A DNA stretch of 64,000 nucleotides. Source: Calothrix sp. PCC 7716 (lineage in GTDB: Bacteria > Cyanobacteriota > Cyanobacteriia > Cyanobacteriales > Nostocaceae). The stretch is taken from NCBI RefSeq assembly GCF_019977735.1, contig NZ_AP025018.1, positions 4,030,001-4,094,000 of the forward strand, written 5' to 3'. The stretch's first letter is position 1. Every line of letters begins with the position of its first letter. A model generated the notes under the pieces. The model saw only the letters and a program-made list of their open reading frames with translations. It searched no databases and was not told where the DNA came from. This document shows positions 27,096 to 36,608 of this stretch, piece after piece. The position numbers and the translations under genes were made by a program.

Positions 27096-27695
27096 GTTGG
27101 TTATATTGCCGTACAATTAGATGAATCATTACAAACTGCAACATTACTAGGATTTACACCCAGAGTCACAACAGAAGAATTACCGCTTAAGCAATTAAGA
27201 GCATTAGAAGAATTTCCCCAATACTTACAGCAAACTACTCCATCAATCAACTTGAATGAATGGTTTGAAGGGTTTTTACAGGCAGGTTGGCAAACCTTAG
27301 AATCATTATTAAGTAACGAATTTGGAGAAAACTTAAACCTGAATTTTAAAGATGCTTCTAATTTACAACAAGAAGAAACTATCGAAGCTGTCAAACAAGT
27401 TATATTTGAAAATCAATCTGTCATGCTATTACTGGTACTTTTACCAGAATCAAATGAGCAAGTGAGCATCCGAATTCGAGTTTATCCTGATTCAAAACAA
27501 AATTGTTTACCCGAAAATTTGAAATTAGCTATATTGACTGATTCAGAAGAAACTTTACGAGTAGTTAGTGCTCGCCCAATCGACAACTTTATTCAACTTC
27601 CACGCTTTCAGTGTAATCCCCAAGAGAGCTTTATAATTCAATTATCCCTCAATGGTATGTGCTTCAAAGAAAGCTTTTACCTTAGCCCAAGATAG
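27096..27695 (+). pseudogene. DUF1822-family protein, N-terminus removed by the IS
   Basis: The frame is open from the right IS end through 27695 (GYIAVQLDESLQTATLLGF ... NLNEWFEGFLQAGW ... QVSIRIRVYPD). This is the C-terminal 200 or so residues of a DUF1822 protein, a cyanobacterial family often found near CHAT and sigma-factor genes. There is no ATG after the IS; a TTG at 27252 would leave 147 residues. The missing N-terminal part is not on the other side of the IS. Confidence 0.7.
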
Positions 27696-27740
27696 CTGGC
27701 ACCTAGTTAAAATAAATGCTAATCAAATCTTTATTTATAT

Positions 27741-27772
27741 AGAGGCAGGCTTTCTATGCCTGCTCCACAAGA
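27741..27772. repeat. CAGGC..GCCTG dispersed hairpin
   Basis: AGGCAGGCTTTCTATGCCTGCTCC, between the DUF1822 remnant and the convergent carotenoid oxygenase gene; possibly a bidirectional terminator. Confidence 0.55.
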
Positions 27773-29266
27773 TTAAATAAAGACTGAGTTTACAAAGTTT
27801 CCATGCAACCCATATGGAACATGGTGTTTGAGATGTAGTTTAGCAACGGCGCCTTTACCAAAGTTTTTCGCGTCTAAAATTACTACATCTGAACGATGGT
27901 GAAGAGAGTCATATATTAACCCTAATACCCAACCATCATCTTCACTTTCAGCGTTTGGACGGGGAACAAATACTGGTTCACCAGCAAAACCGCGTGGCGC
28001 CGCACTCCAAAGTTGTTTTTCTCCTGTTTCTATATCAACTTTGGCATATGCCTGTAATGGTGCGTTTCCTGTTTGTGCATGTGCGGCACCCATGTATACA
28101 TATCTATATGGGCGCCCTATTTTGTCTGGATGTAAGCTAGGAAATTCGCAGCAGCGAGGTTCGATGATTTCGCGGTTTACAGTGTTGGTTTTTAGGTTGA
28201 GGTGGAAGCGCCATAACTGTCCGGGTTTGAGCGCGTCAAAGTCAACTTGCCGAAAATCACTTTCGGGTTCTACTTCTGGTAATGATTCATAGCATATTGA
28301 GTCAACTATTATTTCATCACCTTGTTCAAATGCGTTTGAGTGGTGAAATACAAAACCCGATTGGATTTCTAGGGTTTGCATTTCCCGGTTGTTGGGGTTG
28401 CGAGGAATTATTATTACGCACGTTGGTTGATTTGGTTGAAATTTAATGCATTCACCAGCACCCCGCATTCCTAAAGCAAAGGGTATGGGATTAAATGCAA
28501 CGGGGTTTTGGAAGAATATACAGTAGTTTTCTGTAATGGCAAAATCGTGGATGAAGCAGAAACCTGGGACGCTGTGCGCGTGTTTTCTGATGATTTTGCC
28601 TGTGGTGTCTAACTCAAATACTGTAATTGTGGTGGAAAGTCCTGGTTTGATAGAGAAATTTACCATACATGGGGCGCCGCCGTCCATTGCACAACTTGGG
28701 TCAAAGTGTGGATGTGCGGCAAATGCTTCACCCTCAGATAAAACACCGTTAAAGTATTCTCTTCCTAATGTTTCTAAATTTGCTGGGTCAAGAAGGTGTG
28801 GTTCTGCTGCTTCCCATAGTGCAAGTAATTTACCACCCCAGTAAATTACATTCGTGTTGGCAATGTTTTTAAGTTTGAAGTCAAATATATTTGCTAACCA
28901 TCCACCGGGTTTTTGTGTTCCAAACACACCACGATAAAGAAGCTTGCCCGCTTGTTGTTCTTTCACATATCCTTCGGTACGGACATAACGGTTACTGTAA
29001 TGCGCGCGTCCATCTTTGAAAGTGATTCTGCTTATCATTCCATCACCATCGAAGGGGTGGTGAATTCTTTGCCCGTTAACTTCAAATAAACCGGGGCCGT
29101 TTTTAAATAATGTTCCCTGTAGTGAGTGAGGAATTTCTCCCTCTATATTATCTATCCAGTAATCATTCTCTTCTTTGAGTGATTGATATCCTCCTTGCCA
29201 ATCGTCACGGAGGTAGGATGGTTCTGGTACTGTTGTTGCGTGTTCGTAAAGTTGAAAACCTTGCAT
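27773..29266 (-). CDS. Carotenoid cleavage oxygenase (RPE65/lignostilbene dioxygenase family)
   Basis: 497 aa, full length for the family. The four iron-binding His regions are visible in order: AAHPHFDPS, FIHDFAIT, FHHSNAF and the C-terminal YGLHGNFV. The N-terminal entry motif GTLFKNGPGLFEVNG is also typical. These non-haem iron enzymes oxidatively split a double bond of carotenoids or apocarotenoids to give retinal-like products; the cleavage position cannot be deduced here. It lies 95 bp downstream of a transporter gene on the same strand, but a shared function is only a guess. Confidence 0.9.
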   Translation of the reverse strand: MQGFQLYEHATTVPEPSYLRDDWQGGYQSLKEENDYWIDNIEGEIPHSLQGTLFKNGPGLFEVNGQRIHHPFDGDGMISRITFKDGRAHYSNRYVRTEGYVKEQQAGKLLYRGVFGTQKPGGWLANIFDFKLKNIANTNVIYWGGKLLALWEAAEPHLLDPANLETLGREYFNGVLSEGEAFAAHPHFDPSCAMDGGAPCMVNFSIKPGLSTTITVFELDTTGKIIRKHAHSVPGFCFIHDFAITENYCIFFQNPVAFNPIPFALGMRGAGECIKFQPNQPTCVIIIPRNPNNREMQTLEIQSGFVFHHSNAFEQGDEIIVDSICYESLPEVEPESDFRQVDFDALKPGQLWRFHLNLKTNTVNREIIEPRCCEFPSLHPDKIGRPYRYVYMGAAHAQTGNAPLQAYAKVDIETGEKQLWSAAPRGFAGEPVFVPRPNAESEDDGWVLGLIYDSLHHRSDVVILDAKNFGKGAVAKLHLKHHVPYGLHGNFVNSVFI

Positions 29267-29360
29267 GTGAGTAGTTTTAATTTTTATAAGATTTCATGGG
29301 GGCGGGATATCTCGGTGAACCCGCCCTTACAAAGGCTTGGGTTTGTACTGTATACCTTGG

Positions 29361-30755
29361 TTAACCAGCCCCGACTTCTTCTGGTATAAAAGATTCTTCT
29401 ACTGGTTTAGCAGGCGCCACCCCAGCGCTTTGACTTTCTGCCGCAGGTAGCCAATTTAAAAAGGGTAACGGTAGCAGAGTACTTAAATTAGTAATAAATA
29501 CTAGTAATGGTAAGTTATCAAAATTACTTTCTGTTATTCCCATCGCGTGCATTAACACGGCGCCGAATTCATAAGAGAGTAATCCTGCTAAGTTATTTAC
29601 AGACATTAATAATGCGAAGAAAGTCGCTTCTATACCGGGAGGACATAACCTTGCTGCAAGTACTAACAATGGCATGTAGGCTATTTGCCCCATTACTGTT
29701 AGCACCAAACTATCACCCAAACTAAACCAATGGTCATCAATGCCCAACGCTCGGTTAGCATGAGTTACCAAGAGCAACATTGTCATCCCAAGTATTGTTG
29801 ACAAAACAATAGTCCAACCAAAGATGACGCGGAAAGGAACGGTTTTTAAGTAGCGCTGAAATATCCATACACCTACTAGCGATGCAAGACTTGTAACTAA
29901 ACGTACTCTCCCTAAAAATTCCGGTTCAAAGTGAAGCTCGTTAGTAGTAAAGAAGAAAAATGCAGAATCTGCTGATGGTGTACCTTGCCAAAGAAATATA
30001 AATACTGTAGGCAACCAGATTGCTTTCTGAGTAAGCGCCTTACGCAGTAGTATAAATTGATGCTTGACATCAATTACGTCGTCCTCTGGCTGGTTTTTTA
30101 TGCTTTCTTCGCTAACAGGAGATTCAGCAATTAACCATGCTACACAAGAAACAATAAGCGGGAATGAAGCGGTAATCCAAAAAATCGTGCGCGTTGTGAA
30201 ATGTTGTAAAAGCATTCCACTAAAGTAAGCGGTGACTAATCCTCCAACTGCTGAGGCGCCCCAACACAATGATTGTAAAGAACCTGCCGAAGCTTGTGAC
30301 TCTCCGCGCGCACGCTCTACAACTAGCGAGTCAACGATTACATCACTAACTGCAACCGAGAGTGAACCAAGTGCTATAGCAGCAGTAGCCGCAGTTTGAG
30401 TGTGAACAATTGTTGCTAACCACACCCAAGATATTGCCCCAAGTAACCCCGAAAGTATTAGGTATGGACGGCGCCGATAGCCAAATATCGGTAAACCATC
30501 AGAAAGAAAGCCAAATAAAGGTTTGATTATCCAAGGTAGGGCGACAATCCCCATAAGTGCTGAAACCTGCGCTGGACTAAGCCGCAGTTCATCTTTGAGA
30601 AAGAAGCTGACGGCAAGGCGCGCCAACCCCAAGATACCTTGGACAAAGTAGACAGTTAAAATAGCGATTAACTCAGCACTTGGTTCGTTGCCGAAGAAAA
30701 CCTTCTCCTTTACTGAGTCTTTGACCTTGGACAAACCAGAGGAGGAAATCAGCAT
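29361..30755 (-). CDS. Folate/biopterin-family (FBT/BT1) membrane transporter
   Basis: 464 aa with about 12 transmembrane segments. The N-terminal signature VYFVQGILGLARLAVSFF, then LPWIIKPLFGFLSDGLPIFG and YRRRPYLILSG are hallmarks of the BT1/FBT branch of the major facilitator superfamily, known in cyanobacteria and plastids for folate transport. Start at ATG 30755 (MLISSSGLSKVKD). It may be expressed with the downstream carotenoid oxygenase. Confidence 0.85.
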   Translation of the reverse strand: MLISSSGLSKVKDSVKEKVFFGNEPSAELIAILTVYFVQGILGLARLAVSFFLKDELRLSPAQVSALMGIVALPWIIKPLFGFLSDGLPIFGYRRRPYLILSGLLGAISWVWLATIVHTQTAATAAIALGSLSVAVSDVIVDSLVVERARGESQASAGSLQSLCWGASAVGGLVTAYFSGMLLQHFTTRTIFWITASFPLIVSCVAWLIAESPVSEESIKNQPEDDVIDVKHQFILLRKALTQKAIWLPTVFIFLWQGTPSADSAFFFFTTNELHFEPEFLGRVRLVTSLASLVGVWIFQRYLKTVPFRVIFGWTIVLSTILGMTMLLLVTHANRALGIDDHWFSLGDSLVLTVMGQIAYMPLLVLAARLCPPGIEATFFALLMSVNNLAGLLSYEFGAVLMHAMGITESNFDNLPLLVFITNLSTLLPLPFLNWLPAAESQSAGVAPAKPVEESFIPEEVGAG

Positions 30756-30931
30756 TTGATAAAATTCATTAAGAATTGTGACTTTTCTATCATATCTAGT
30801 TTTTCCATCTAACAGTACTGGCTCATAAATATGTTAAGGAATTTAAACTTGTTAGGCTGGAACCAAAATTTTGGTAAATTGAAGCAAACACTGTACTAAA
30901 GCAAGAAACTTGTACTTCTTGAGACTGAATT

Positions 30932-31375
30932 TTGAGCATAGAAGATTTAAGAACTGGCGCCGCCTTAATTCGAGAGCAGTACTTAGGAAAGCCAGTTGGC
31001 AAAAGCAACGTTGCAATTGCCGAATTATATCTTGAGGGAGATGTATCCTTTTGTGCTGGGGCGACATCCAAGGGTGGTGGCAAAAGTCCTATTCCCAAAG
31101 TACCGAAGCCAAGATGTGCTGGAGGACAGTTTGAACCTGCTATTGACTCTCGAACACAACGAGTTATGGATACCGATGCGGAGTATAAGATTATATCAGA
31201 AATTGCTAATACTTTAGAGATGTTTTACCATCTTGAAGTAGAGGGTAAACTTTACCTTTATACAGAGTTTCAACCGTGTGAAAGTTGTAATAGCGTTTTG
31301 CGGCAGTTCGAGGATAAGTTTCCGCAAATAACTATACAAGTTTTTTGGGACTACCCATTCCCACCTGAATTGTAA
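30932..31375 (+). CDS. Toxin-like nucleotide/nucleic-acid deaminase domain protein
   Basis: 147 aa. It has the zinc deaminase core in the form typical of the BURPS668_1122/Toxin-deaminase family: a DAE motif (DTDAEYKIISEI) in place of HAE, followed after about 35 residues by PCxSC (QPCESCNSVLRQF) and a KFPQITIQVFW strand. Known: related domains sit at the C-termini of polymorphic toxins and deaminate bases in DNA, RNA or nucleotides. No trafficking domain is present. An in-frame TGA at 30926 forces the rare start TTG 30932, so this may be an orphan toxin tip. The next gene, 25 bp downstream, is in the position expected for an immunity protein. Confidence 0.65.
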   Translation: MSIEDLRTGAALIREQYLGKPVGKSNVAIAELYLEGDVSFCAGATSKGGGKSPIPKVPKPRCAGGQFEPAIDSRTQRVMDTDAEYKIISEIANTLEMFYHLEVEGKLYLYTEFQPCESCNSVLRQFEDKFPQITIQVFWDYPFPPEL

Positions 31376-31400
31376 AAATAAAGAGGTTAAAACTAAGCTT

Positions 31401-32342
31401 ATGACTTTGGAATGGAGCGGTTTTACAAACAAAAAATTATTATGCAATATGCCTGACTCCTTCCAACGTGTAATCATAAAAGTCTGGCTACAACATTATG
31501 AAGAACTCTACGAACCAGAGACAGATGGGACAACTTCATTGTCACATGCTCTAAATGAAATTATGGAATTATTTAAAGATAGTAATCAAACACTTACTCA
31601 GGCTCGTTATGTATGGATGGCATTGATACTAGCTTTAGTTGTAGAACCAACTATTAAGTATTATCAAGCGAGTAGTAATATTCCAGAAAAAGTAATTGAG
31701 CAAATCAGTTTTTGGCTATCAAAAAATATAGGAAATACATTTGAATCAGAAAAATATTATACTAGCGCAGTTAGTAAAAATGAACTTGATATAATAGTTA
31801 ATGAAATCAACCTCAGTAGTAATTTTAATGACAGTAAATTATCAAGTTTACAAATATGGCAAGAAGCGTTAGATGTTTATAGTAACGCTATAAGAACACT
31901 TGATTTTAATCAATCGTTAGAAGCATTATTAGAGATTTTAGATGATTGTCTGGAAGGCTATGCAATCTTTCCAGGTTCACAAGGGAGACGTAAATTGTTC
32001 GATTGGTGGTTGCTAGAGGTGGTTCCAGCAAGCTGGTTTCTACTACCTCCTGGTTCTATTTACACAATGGATAATTTAGCCAATAGAGACAGTATTATAA
32101 CTAGTCACATGAAAACACTGAAAACTATTAGCTCTGCCATCTGGTCAATTTTAGCAGAATCGGAATTATCAACGCGATTATTTCGCTTACATGATGATAA
32201 TGATTTGGATGTTACTCCGGCGCCATCTGTACGACGGGTTGCTTGGAATGAAGCTTTTACTAAAATGGCAGAAAAAAAAGACGACATTTTGCTTGACAGT
32301 TTTGAGACTACTAGTTGGGATAACGTTGAATGGAAATGGTAG
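31401..32342 (+). CDS. Unknown soluble protein following the deaminase (possible immunity partner)
   Basis: 313 aa, no signal peptide, largely helical and acidic. Trp-rich patches occur (RKLFDWWLLEVVPASWF near residue 200; SWDNVEWKW at the end). I do not recognise a family. It starts at ATG 31401 (alternative ATG 31449), 25 bp after the deaminase stop, which suggests co-transcription. Position alone suggests immunity or neutralisation of the deaminase; it could equally be a substrate-binding partner. Confidence 0.6.
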   Translation: MTLEWSGFTNKKLLCNMPDSFQRVIIKVWLQHYEELYEPETDGTTSLSHALNEIMELFKDSNQTLTQARYVWMALILALVVEPTIKYYQASSNIPEKVIEQISFWLSKNIGNTFESEKYYTSAVSKNELDIIVNEINLSSNFNDSKLSSLQIWQEALDVYSNAIRTLDFNQSLEALLEILDDCLEGYAIFPGSQGRRKLFDWWLLEVVPASWFLLPPGSIYTMDNLANRDSIITSHMKTLKTISSAIWSILAESELSTRLFRLHDDNDLDVTPAPSVRRVAWNEAFTKMAEKKDDILLDSFETTSWDNVEWKW

Positions 32343-32405
32343 TGCAATTTGTAGAGTAGTTTATCAAAATAAAGAATATGTTTAAACCTTATTTTTGTGA
32401 AAATT

Positions 32406-32885
32406 ATGCTAAGTAGTGTAGTAACACGACGCTTTACACTGGATGAATATCATCATTTAATCAAGATTGGCTTTTTTCATGAAGACGAACGTGTCGAACT
32501 TATTCGTGGGGAATTAGTACGGATGGTAGCAAAAGGAACGCCACATACAGTTTGTTGTAGTAATTTAATTCGAGAATTGGCGCCATTAGTTGCTGGTAAA
32601 GCTGAGTTACGATGCCAAGACCCTATTACTTTGCCATCTGGCAGCGAACCCGAACCTGATTTTACTATCGCCCGTCTTGCTTCAGACCATTATTTATCTG
32701 GGCATCCTACACCAGAAGAAATATTTTTAGTGGTTGAAATCGCTGATTCATCTTTAGATTATGACCGTGATGTAAAAATGCCTTTGTATGGTGAAGCTGG
32801 AATACCTCATTACTGGATATTCAATGTCGTTGCAAATCAATTAGAAGCATATAGCTTCAACATTGCTCAACTGGCTTGGTATTGA
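32406..32885 (+). CDS. Uma2-family (DUF820) putative nuclease, short C-terminus
   Basis: 159 aa from ATG 32406 (GTG 32397 is in frame). The family regions are clear: RRFTLDEYHHL, EDERVELIRGELV, SGSEPEPDFTIA and VVEIADSSLDYDRDVKMPLYGEAGIPHYWI, which hold the PD-(D/E)xK-like Asp and Glu-x-Ala residues. Family members usually run about 25-30 residues further; here the frame stops after NIAQLAWY. Uma2 genes are highly copied in cyanobacteria and their role is unclear. Confidence 0.8.
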   Translation: MLSSVVTRRFTLDEYHHLIKIGFFHEDERVELIRGELVRMVAKGTPHTVCCSNLIRELAPLVAGKAELRCQDPITLPSGSEPEPDFTIARLASDHYLSGHPTPEEIFLVVEIADSSLDYDRDVKMPLYGEAGIPHYWIFNVVANQLEAYSFNIAQLAWY

Positions 32886-33231
32886 CTTCGGTTTTCCACG
32901 TTCACAAACTACGCTTCGGTTCCTCGTCTAACCGCTTGGGACTAGCGAATCCCATTCAGGTATTGACCAATCGAGCGCTTATCGTCCCCGAAAGAACGTA
33001 GTCTGGTGCAGCTGAGGTACTACGGATTACTCCGTTTCCCCACGAATTACTTCGTGCATGTTAGCTACTCTTCTTCTCTTGATTTATCTGAGATTTTTCC
33101 TTAATTGTCAGAATTTTTAAGACGCTACCATAAAGGAAAACTACCAGTAAAGGGAAAACTTCGTTTACGTTAACGTTCGCGACTCATGACAATTTAGAGA
33201 TGCTTCGTGCCTCAGCATGACAATTGAAAAA
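32886..33231. other. Gene-free stretch with repeat debris
   Basis: No gene. It holds a GTTTACGTTCGCGACTCATGACA-type word (33160-33190; second copy at 54709-54733) and a GAGATGCTTCG..CAGCATGAC word (33197-33221; second copy inverted at 57718-57742). The first half may be decayed Uma2 3' sequence, but I could not align it. Confidence 0.45.
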
Positions 33232-33552
33232 TTATCCTGCTATTGGCTCTTGGTTTAGTAGCTGGTCGAGTTGACCTTGAGTGTCTAGCTGATACATATC
33301 ATCACATCCGCCAATATGTTGATTGTTTACAAAAATTTGCGGAACACTCCGGCGCCCGTTTGCTCGTTCTGCCATTAATGCGCGTTTTTCTTCTGAACCG
33401 TCTATTTTATACTCCGTAAATTCCACCCCTTTCCACCACAGCAGCATTTTGGCGCGTATACAATAAGGACAGGTTTGCCAAGTGTAAATTTCAACATTTG
33501 CTTTTATTTTTTCGGGATGGCGCCCAAGAAGAGAATTTATCAAATTTTGCAT
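33232..33552 (-). CDS. grxC: Glutaredoxin (GrxC type)
   Basis: 106 aa. Dithiol glutaredoxin with active site TCPYCIRAK, cis-Pro region RRSVPQIF and glutathione-binding NQHIGGCDDMY. It reduces disulfides and glutathione mixed disulfides in the cytosol. About 18 residues precede the thioredoxin-fold strand (VEIYTW). The gene stands alone between repeats. Confidence 0.9.
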   Translation of the reverse strand: MQNLINSLLGRHPEKIKANVEIYTWQTCPYCIRAKMLLWWKGVEFTEYKIDGSEEKRALMAERANGRRSVPQIFVNNQHIGGCDDMYQLDTQGQLDQLLNQEPIAG

Positions 33553-33952
33553 AGCATTAGTGTAAATACTTACGTAGTATGTTTAAAAAATACAATTGAA
33601 ATCAATGGTGCCGAAACGCCTAGCATTAATTATAAGTTAAAATGCTTGTAAAGCTTAAAGCCTTGTAAAAGGATAAAAAATAATTATCTTAGATTGTTTC
33701 ACTAGAGAGATTTTTATAATGGAAAAACAAGGAAAGTTGGAAATAGTTGTAAGTGTAACGTAAAAATAACTACAATAAGAAATAATAGAACAAATGTTTG
33801 TTAGCGTAAACGTTGTTCGTGAAGCGAAGAAAAGCAGTAAAAATTAATGAAGTCAGGGCAAATACTAGTTTATTGTAGTATCCGCCCTTTGGTAGACTTG
33901 GAAACGGCTGTTGCAAACACCGCGAATTCAAGCAATTGAGAGGGCAGACTCT
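33553..33952. other. Gene-free stretch upstream of glpX
   Basis: AT-rich leader or promoter region between divergent grxC and glpX. No RNA element was recognised. The frame before GTG 33953 is open back to a TTG at 33911. Confidence 0.4.
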
Positions 33953-34990
33953 GTGGAAAATACTCTTGGGTTAGAAATTATCGAAGTAGTTGAGCAAGCG
34001 GCTATCGCTTCCTCACGCTGGATGGGTAAGGGTGAAAAGAATACTGCTGACCAAGTAGCAGTAGAAGCAATGCGCGAACGTATGAACAAAATTTACATGC
34101 GTGGACGTATTGTAATTGGGGAAGGCGAACGTGACGAGGCGCCGATGCTTTATATCGGTGAGGAAGTCGGTATTTGTACTCGTGCAGATGCAAAAGATTA
34201 CTGTAACCCTGATGAACTAGTTGAGATTGACATCGCTGTTGACCCATGTGAAGGTACTAACCTTGTTGCCTATGGTCAAAATGGCTCGATGGCTGTATTG
34301 GCAATCTCAGAAAAAGGCGGTTTGTTTGCTGCTCCTGACTTTTATATGAAGAAGTTGGCTGCACCTCCTCAAGCAAAAGGTCATGTAGATATCAATAAGT
34401 CTGCCACCGAAAACCTTAAAATCCTATCTGAATGTTTGAACCGTTCGGTCGAGGAATTAGTAGTGGTTGTTATGGACCGTCCGCGTCACAAAGAATTAAT
34501 CCAGGAAATTCGTACCGCTGGCGCCAGAGTTCGACTCATCAGTGATGGTGATGTTTCTGCTGCTATTTCGTGCGGTTTCGCTGGAACCAACATCCACGCG
34601 CTCATGGGTATTGGTGCGGCGCCTGAAGGTGTAATTTCCGCTGCTGCAATGCGTTGCCTGGGTGGACACTTCCAAGGACAGTTAATTTATGACCCAGAAG
34701 TTGTTCAAACTGGTTTAATTGGCGAAAGCAGAGAAGGCAACCTTGCCCGACTCAAAGAAATGGGCATCACTGATGCTGACAGAGTTTACGATACTAACGA
34801 GTTGGCTTCGGGTCAAAACGTATTGTTTGCCGCTTGCGGTATTACTCCTGGAGTTTTAATGGAAGGTGTTCGCTTTTTCCACGGTGGTGCTAGAACTCAA
34901 AGCTTGGTAATTTCCAGCCAGTCGAAAACGGCTCGCTTTGTCGATACCATCCACATGTTTGATAACCCACAGACAATTCAACTGCACTAA
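33953..34990 (+). CDS. glpX: Fructose-1,6-/sedoheptulose-1,7-bisphosphatase, class II (GlpX type)
   Basis: 345 aa from GTG 33953, chosen because cyanobacterial homologues begin with (M)[16 protein letters not shown]; a TTG at 33911 would add 14 residues. The motifs [37 protein letters not shown] and [12 protein letters not shown] carry the metal and phosphate ligands. Known: in cyanobacteria this enzyme dephosphorylates both FBP and SBP in the Calvin cycle and gluconeogenesis, with redox and AMP control in some species. It is a single gene, followed by an STRR array and hemA. Confidence 0.93.
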   Translation: MENTLGLEIIEVVEQAAIASSRWMGKGEKNTADQVAVEAMRERMNKIYMRGRIVIGEGERDEAPMLYIGEEVGICTRADAKDYCNPDELVEIDIAVDPCEGTNLVAYGQNGSMAVLAISEKGGLFAAPDFYMKKLAAPPQAKGHVDINKSATENLKILSECLNRSVEELVVVVMDRPRHKELIQEIRTAGARVRLISDGDVSAAISCGFAGTNIHALMGIGAAPEGVISAAAMRCLGGHFQGQLIYDPEVVQTGLIGESREGNLARLKEMGITDADRVYDTNELASGQNVLFAACGITPGVLMEGVRFFHGGARTQSLVISSQSKTARFVDTIHMFDNPQTIQLH

Positions 34991-34995
34991 AACAA

Positions 34996-35219
34996 AGTGC
35001 TGAGTGCTGAGTGCTGAGTAAACAGTTAGGAGTTAAGAGTTAAGAGTTAGGAGTCAGGAGCTAGGAGTTAGGAGTTAGGAGTTAGGAATAATTACTCAGC
35101 ACTTAGGACTCAGCACTTAGGACTCAGTACTCAGCACTCAGTACTCAGCACTCAGCAACGCCATTCGCCTCAAGTCGGCAGAGCCGCCCACGGCGATGGC
35201 TCCTCAGCACTCAGCACTC
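34996..35219. repeat. STRR heptamer array and embedded inverted repeat
   Basis: Runs of TGCTGAG (34998-35022), AGTTAGG/AGTTAAG (35024-35090) and ACTCAGC (35092-35157, 35203-35219) heptamers, the short tandemly repeated repetitive sequences typical of heterocystous cyanobacteria. Confidence 0.85.
35150..35219. repeat. Left 70-bp inverted repeat flanking hemA
   Basis: Exact reverse complement of 36539-36608. The GC-rich core GCCATTCGCCTCAAGTCGGC is unlike surrounding DNA, and heptamers lie at its edges. Together the arms enclose the whole of hemA. Confidence 0.9.
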
Positions 35220-35251
35220 ATAACTTTTCTTATCAAATTACGATTTAGCAG

Positions 35252-36538
35252 ATGAATATAGCAGTAGTAGGCTTAAGCCATAAAACCGCGACCGTTGAAG
35301 TCCGGGAAAAATTAAGTATTCCAGAACCACAGGTTGAAACCGCTATCGCCCAACTTCTTAATTACCCTCATGTTGAAGAAGTTGCTATTCTCAGTACCTG
35401 TAACCGTCTGGAAATTTATATTACAGCGAGTGAAACCGAACTCGGTATTCGCGAAGTTGTTCAGTTTCTTAGCGAACATAGCAAGTTACCTATGACAGCC
35501 TTACGACCTCACTTGTTTATGCTGCTCCATGAAGATGCTGTTATGCACTTGATGCGTGTTGCTGGTGGGTTAGACAGCTTGGTTCTTGGTGAAGGTCAAA
35601 TTCTTGCACAAGTTAAAAATAGTTATAAGCTTGGGCAGCAATATGATGGTGTAAAAACAATTTTGAATCGATTATTTAAACATTCAATTTCAGCCGGTAA
35701 ACGGGTGCGCTCTGAAACTTCTATTGGTACTGGCGCCGTTTCTATTAGTTCGGCAGCAGTCGAATTAGCCCACATCAAAGCCGAAGACCTTAGTATGTGC
35801 CGTGTCGCTATTCTTGGCGCCGGAAAAATGTCAAAGTTACTTGTACAACACTTAGTAGCTAAAGGTGTTGCAGAAATTTCTATTGTTAATCGTTCGATGG
35901 CACGGGCAACTGAGTTAGCACAACAGTTTCCAGGACAACCAATTAAAACTTACCTACTCGCCGATATGATGGCAGTAATTGCCGAAAGCGATATGGTATT
36001 TACAAGCACATCAGCGACTGAACCAATACTCGACCGCGCCAAGTTAGAAATGGTCTTAGAACCAAATCGACGTTTGATGCTATTTGATATATCAGTTCCC
36101 CGTAACGTCCATGTCGATGTCAACGAACTCACATATGTTCAAGCATTTAACGTTGATGATTTAAAAGCAGTCGTGGCGCAAAACCAAGAAAGCCGCCGTA
36201 AAATGGCACAAGAAGCCGAAGGTTTACTAGAACAAGAATCTGAAGCTTTTGATATTTGGTGGCGCAGTTTAGAAACAGTTAGCACAATCAGCTGCTTGCG
36301 GTCAAAAATTGAATCTATCCGTGAACAAGAACTAGAAAAAGCTCTATCACGTCTAGGTTCAGAATTTGGCGATAAACATCAAGAAATTATTGAAGCTTTA
36401 ACACGCGGTATTGTTAACAAAATTTTACATGACCCAATGGTACAGTTACGCGCCCAACAAGATGTTGAAGCACGCCGAAAATGTATGCAAACACTCCAAA
36501 TGCTCTTTAACCTTGATGTAGAAGAACAATTTAGTTAA
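35252..36538 (+). CDS. hemA: Glutamyl-tRNA reductase
   Basis: 428 aa. It reduces glutamyl-tRNA to glutamate-1-semialdehyde with NADPH, the entry step to tetrapyrroles (chlorophyll, haem, bilins). Seen: N-terminal [17 protein letters not shown], the catalytic-Cys motif [19 protein letters not shown], Rossmann GAGKMSKL and the C-terminal dimerisation helix. ATG 35252 fits the family start. The C-terminus ends directly at the right inverted repeat, whose first two bases overlap just past the stop. Confidence 0.95.
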   Translation: MNIAVVGLSHKTATVEVREKLSIPEPQVETAIAQLLNYPHVEEVAILSTCNRLEIYITASETELGIREVVQFLSEHSKLPMTALRPHLFMLLHEDAVMHLMRVAGGLDSLVLGEGQILAQVKNSYKLGQQYDGVKTILNRLFKHSISAGKRVRSETSIGTGAVSISSAAVELAHIKAEDLSMCRVAILGAGKMSKLLVQHLVAKGVAEISIVNRSMARATELAQQFPGQPIKTYLLADMMAVIAESDMVFTSTSATEPILDRAKLEMVLEPNRRLMLFDISVPRNVHVDVNELTYVQAFNVDDLKAVVAQNQESRRKMAQEAEGLLEQESEAFDIWWRSLETVSTISCLRSKIESIREQELEKALSRLGSEFGDKHQEIIEALTRGIVNKILHDPMVQLRAQQDVEARRKCMQTLQMLFNLDVEEQFS

Positions 36539-36608
36539 GAGTGCTGAGTGCTGAGGAGCCATCGCCGTGGGCGGCTCTGCCGACTTGAGGCGAATGGCGT
36601 TGCTGAGT
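36539..36608. repeat. Right 70-bp inverted repeat flanking hemA
   Basis: Starts at the base right after the hemA stop codon and is the exact reverse complement of 35150-35219. Confidence 0.9.

Noticed and set aside
27101-27394. Minus-strand ORF opposite the DUF1822 remnant
   Set aside because: Shadow of the plus-strand frame, which has clear DUF1822 character.
35150-36608. The hemA inverted repeats as ends of a transposon
   Set aside because: No transposase or passenger other than hemA, and no target duplication seen; kept only as an inversion/hairpin candidate.
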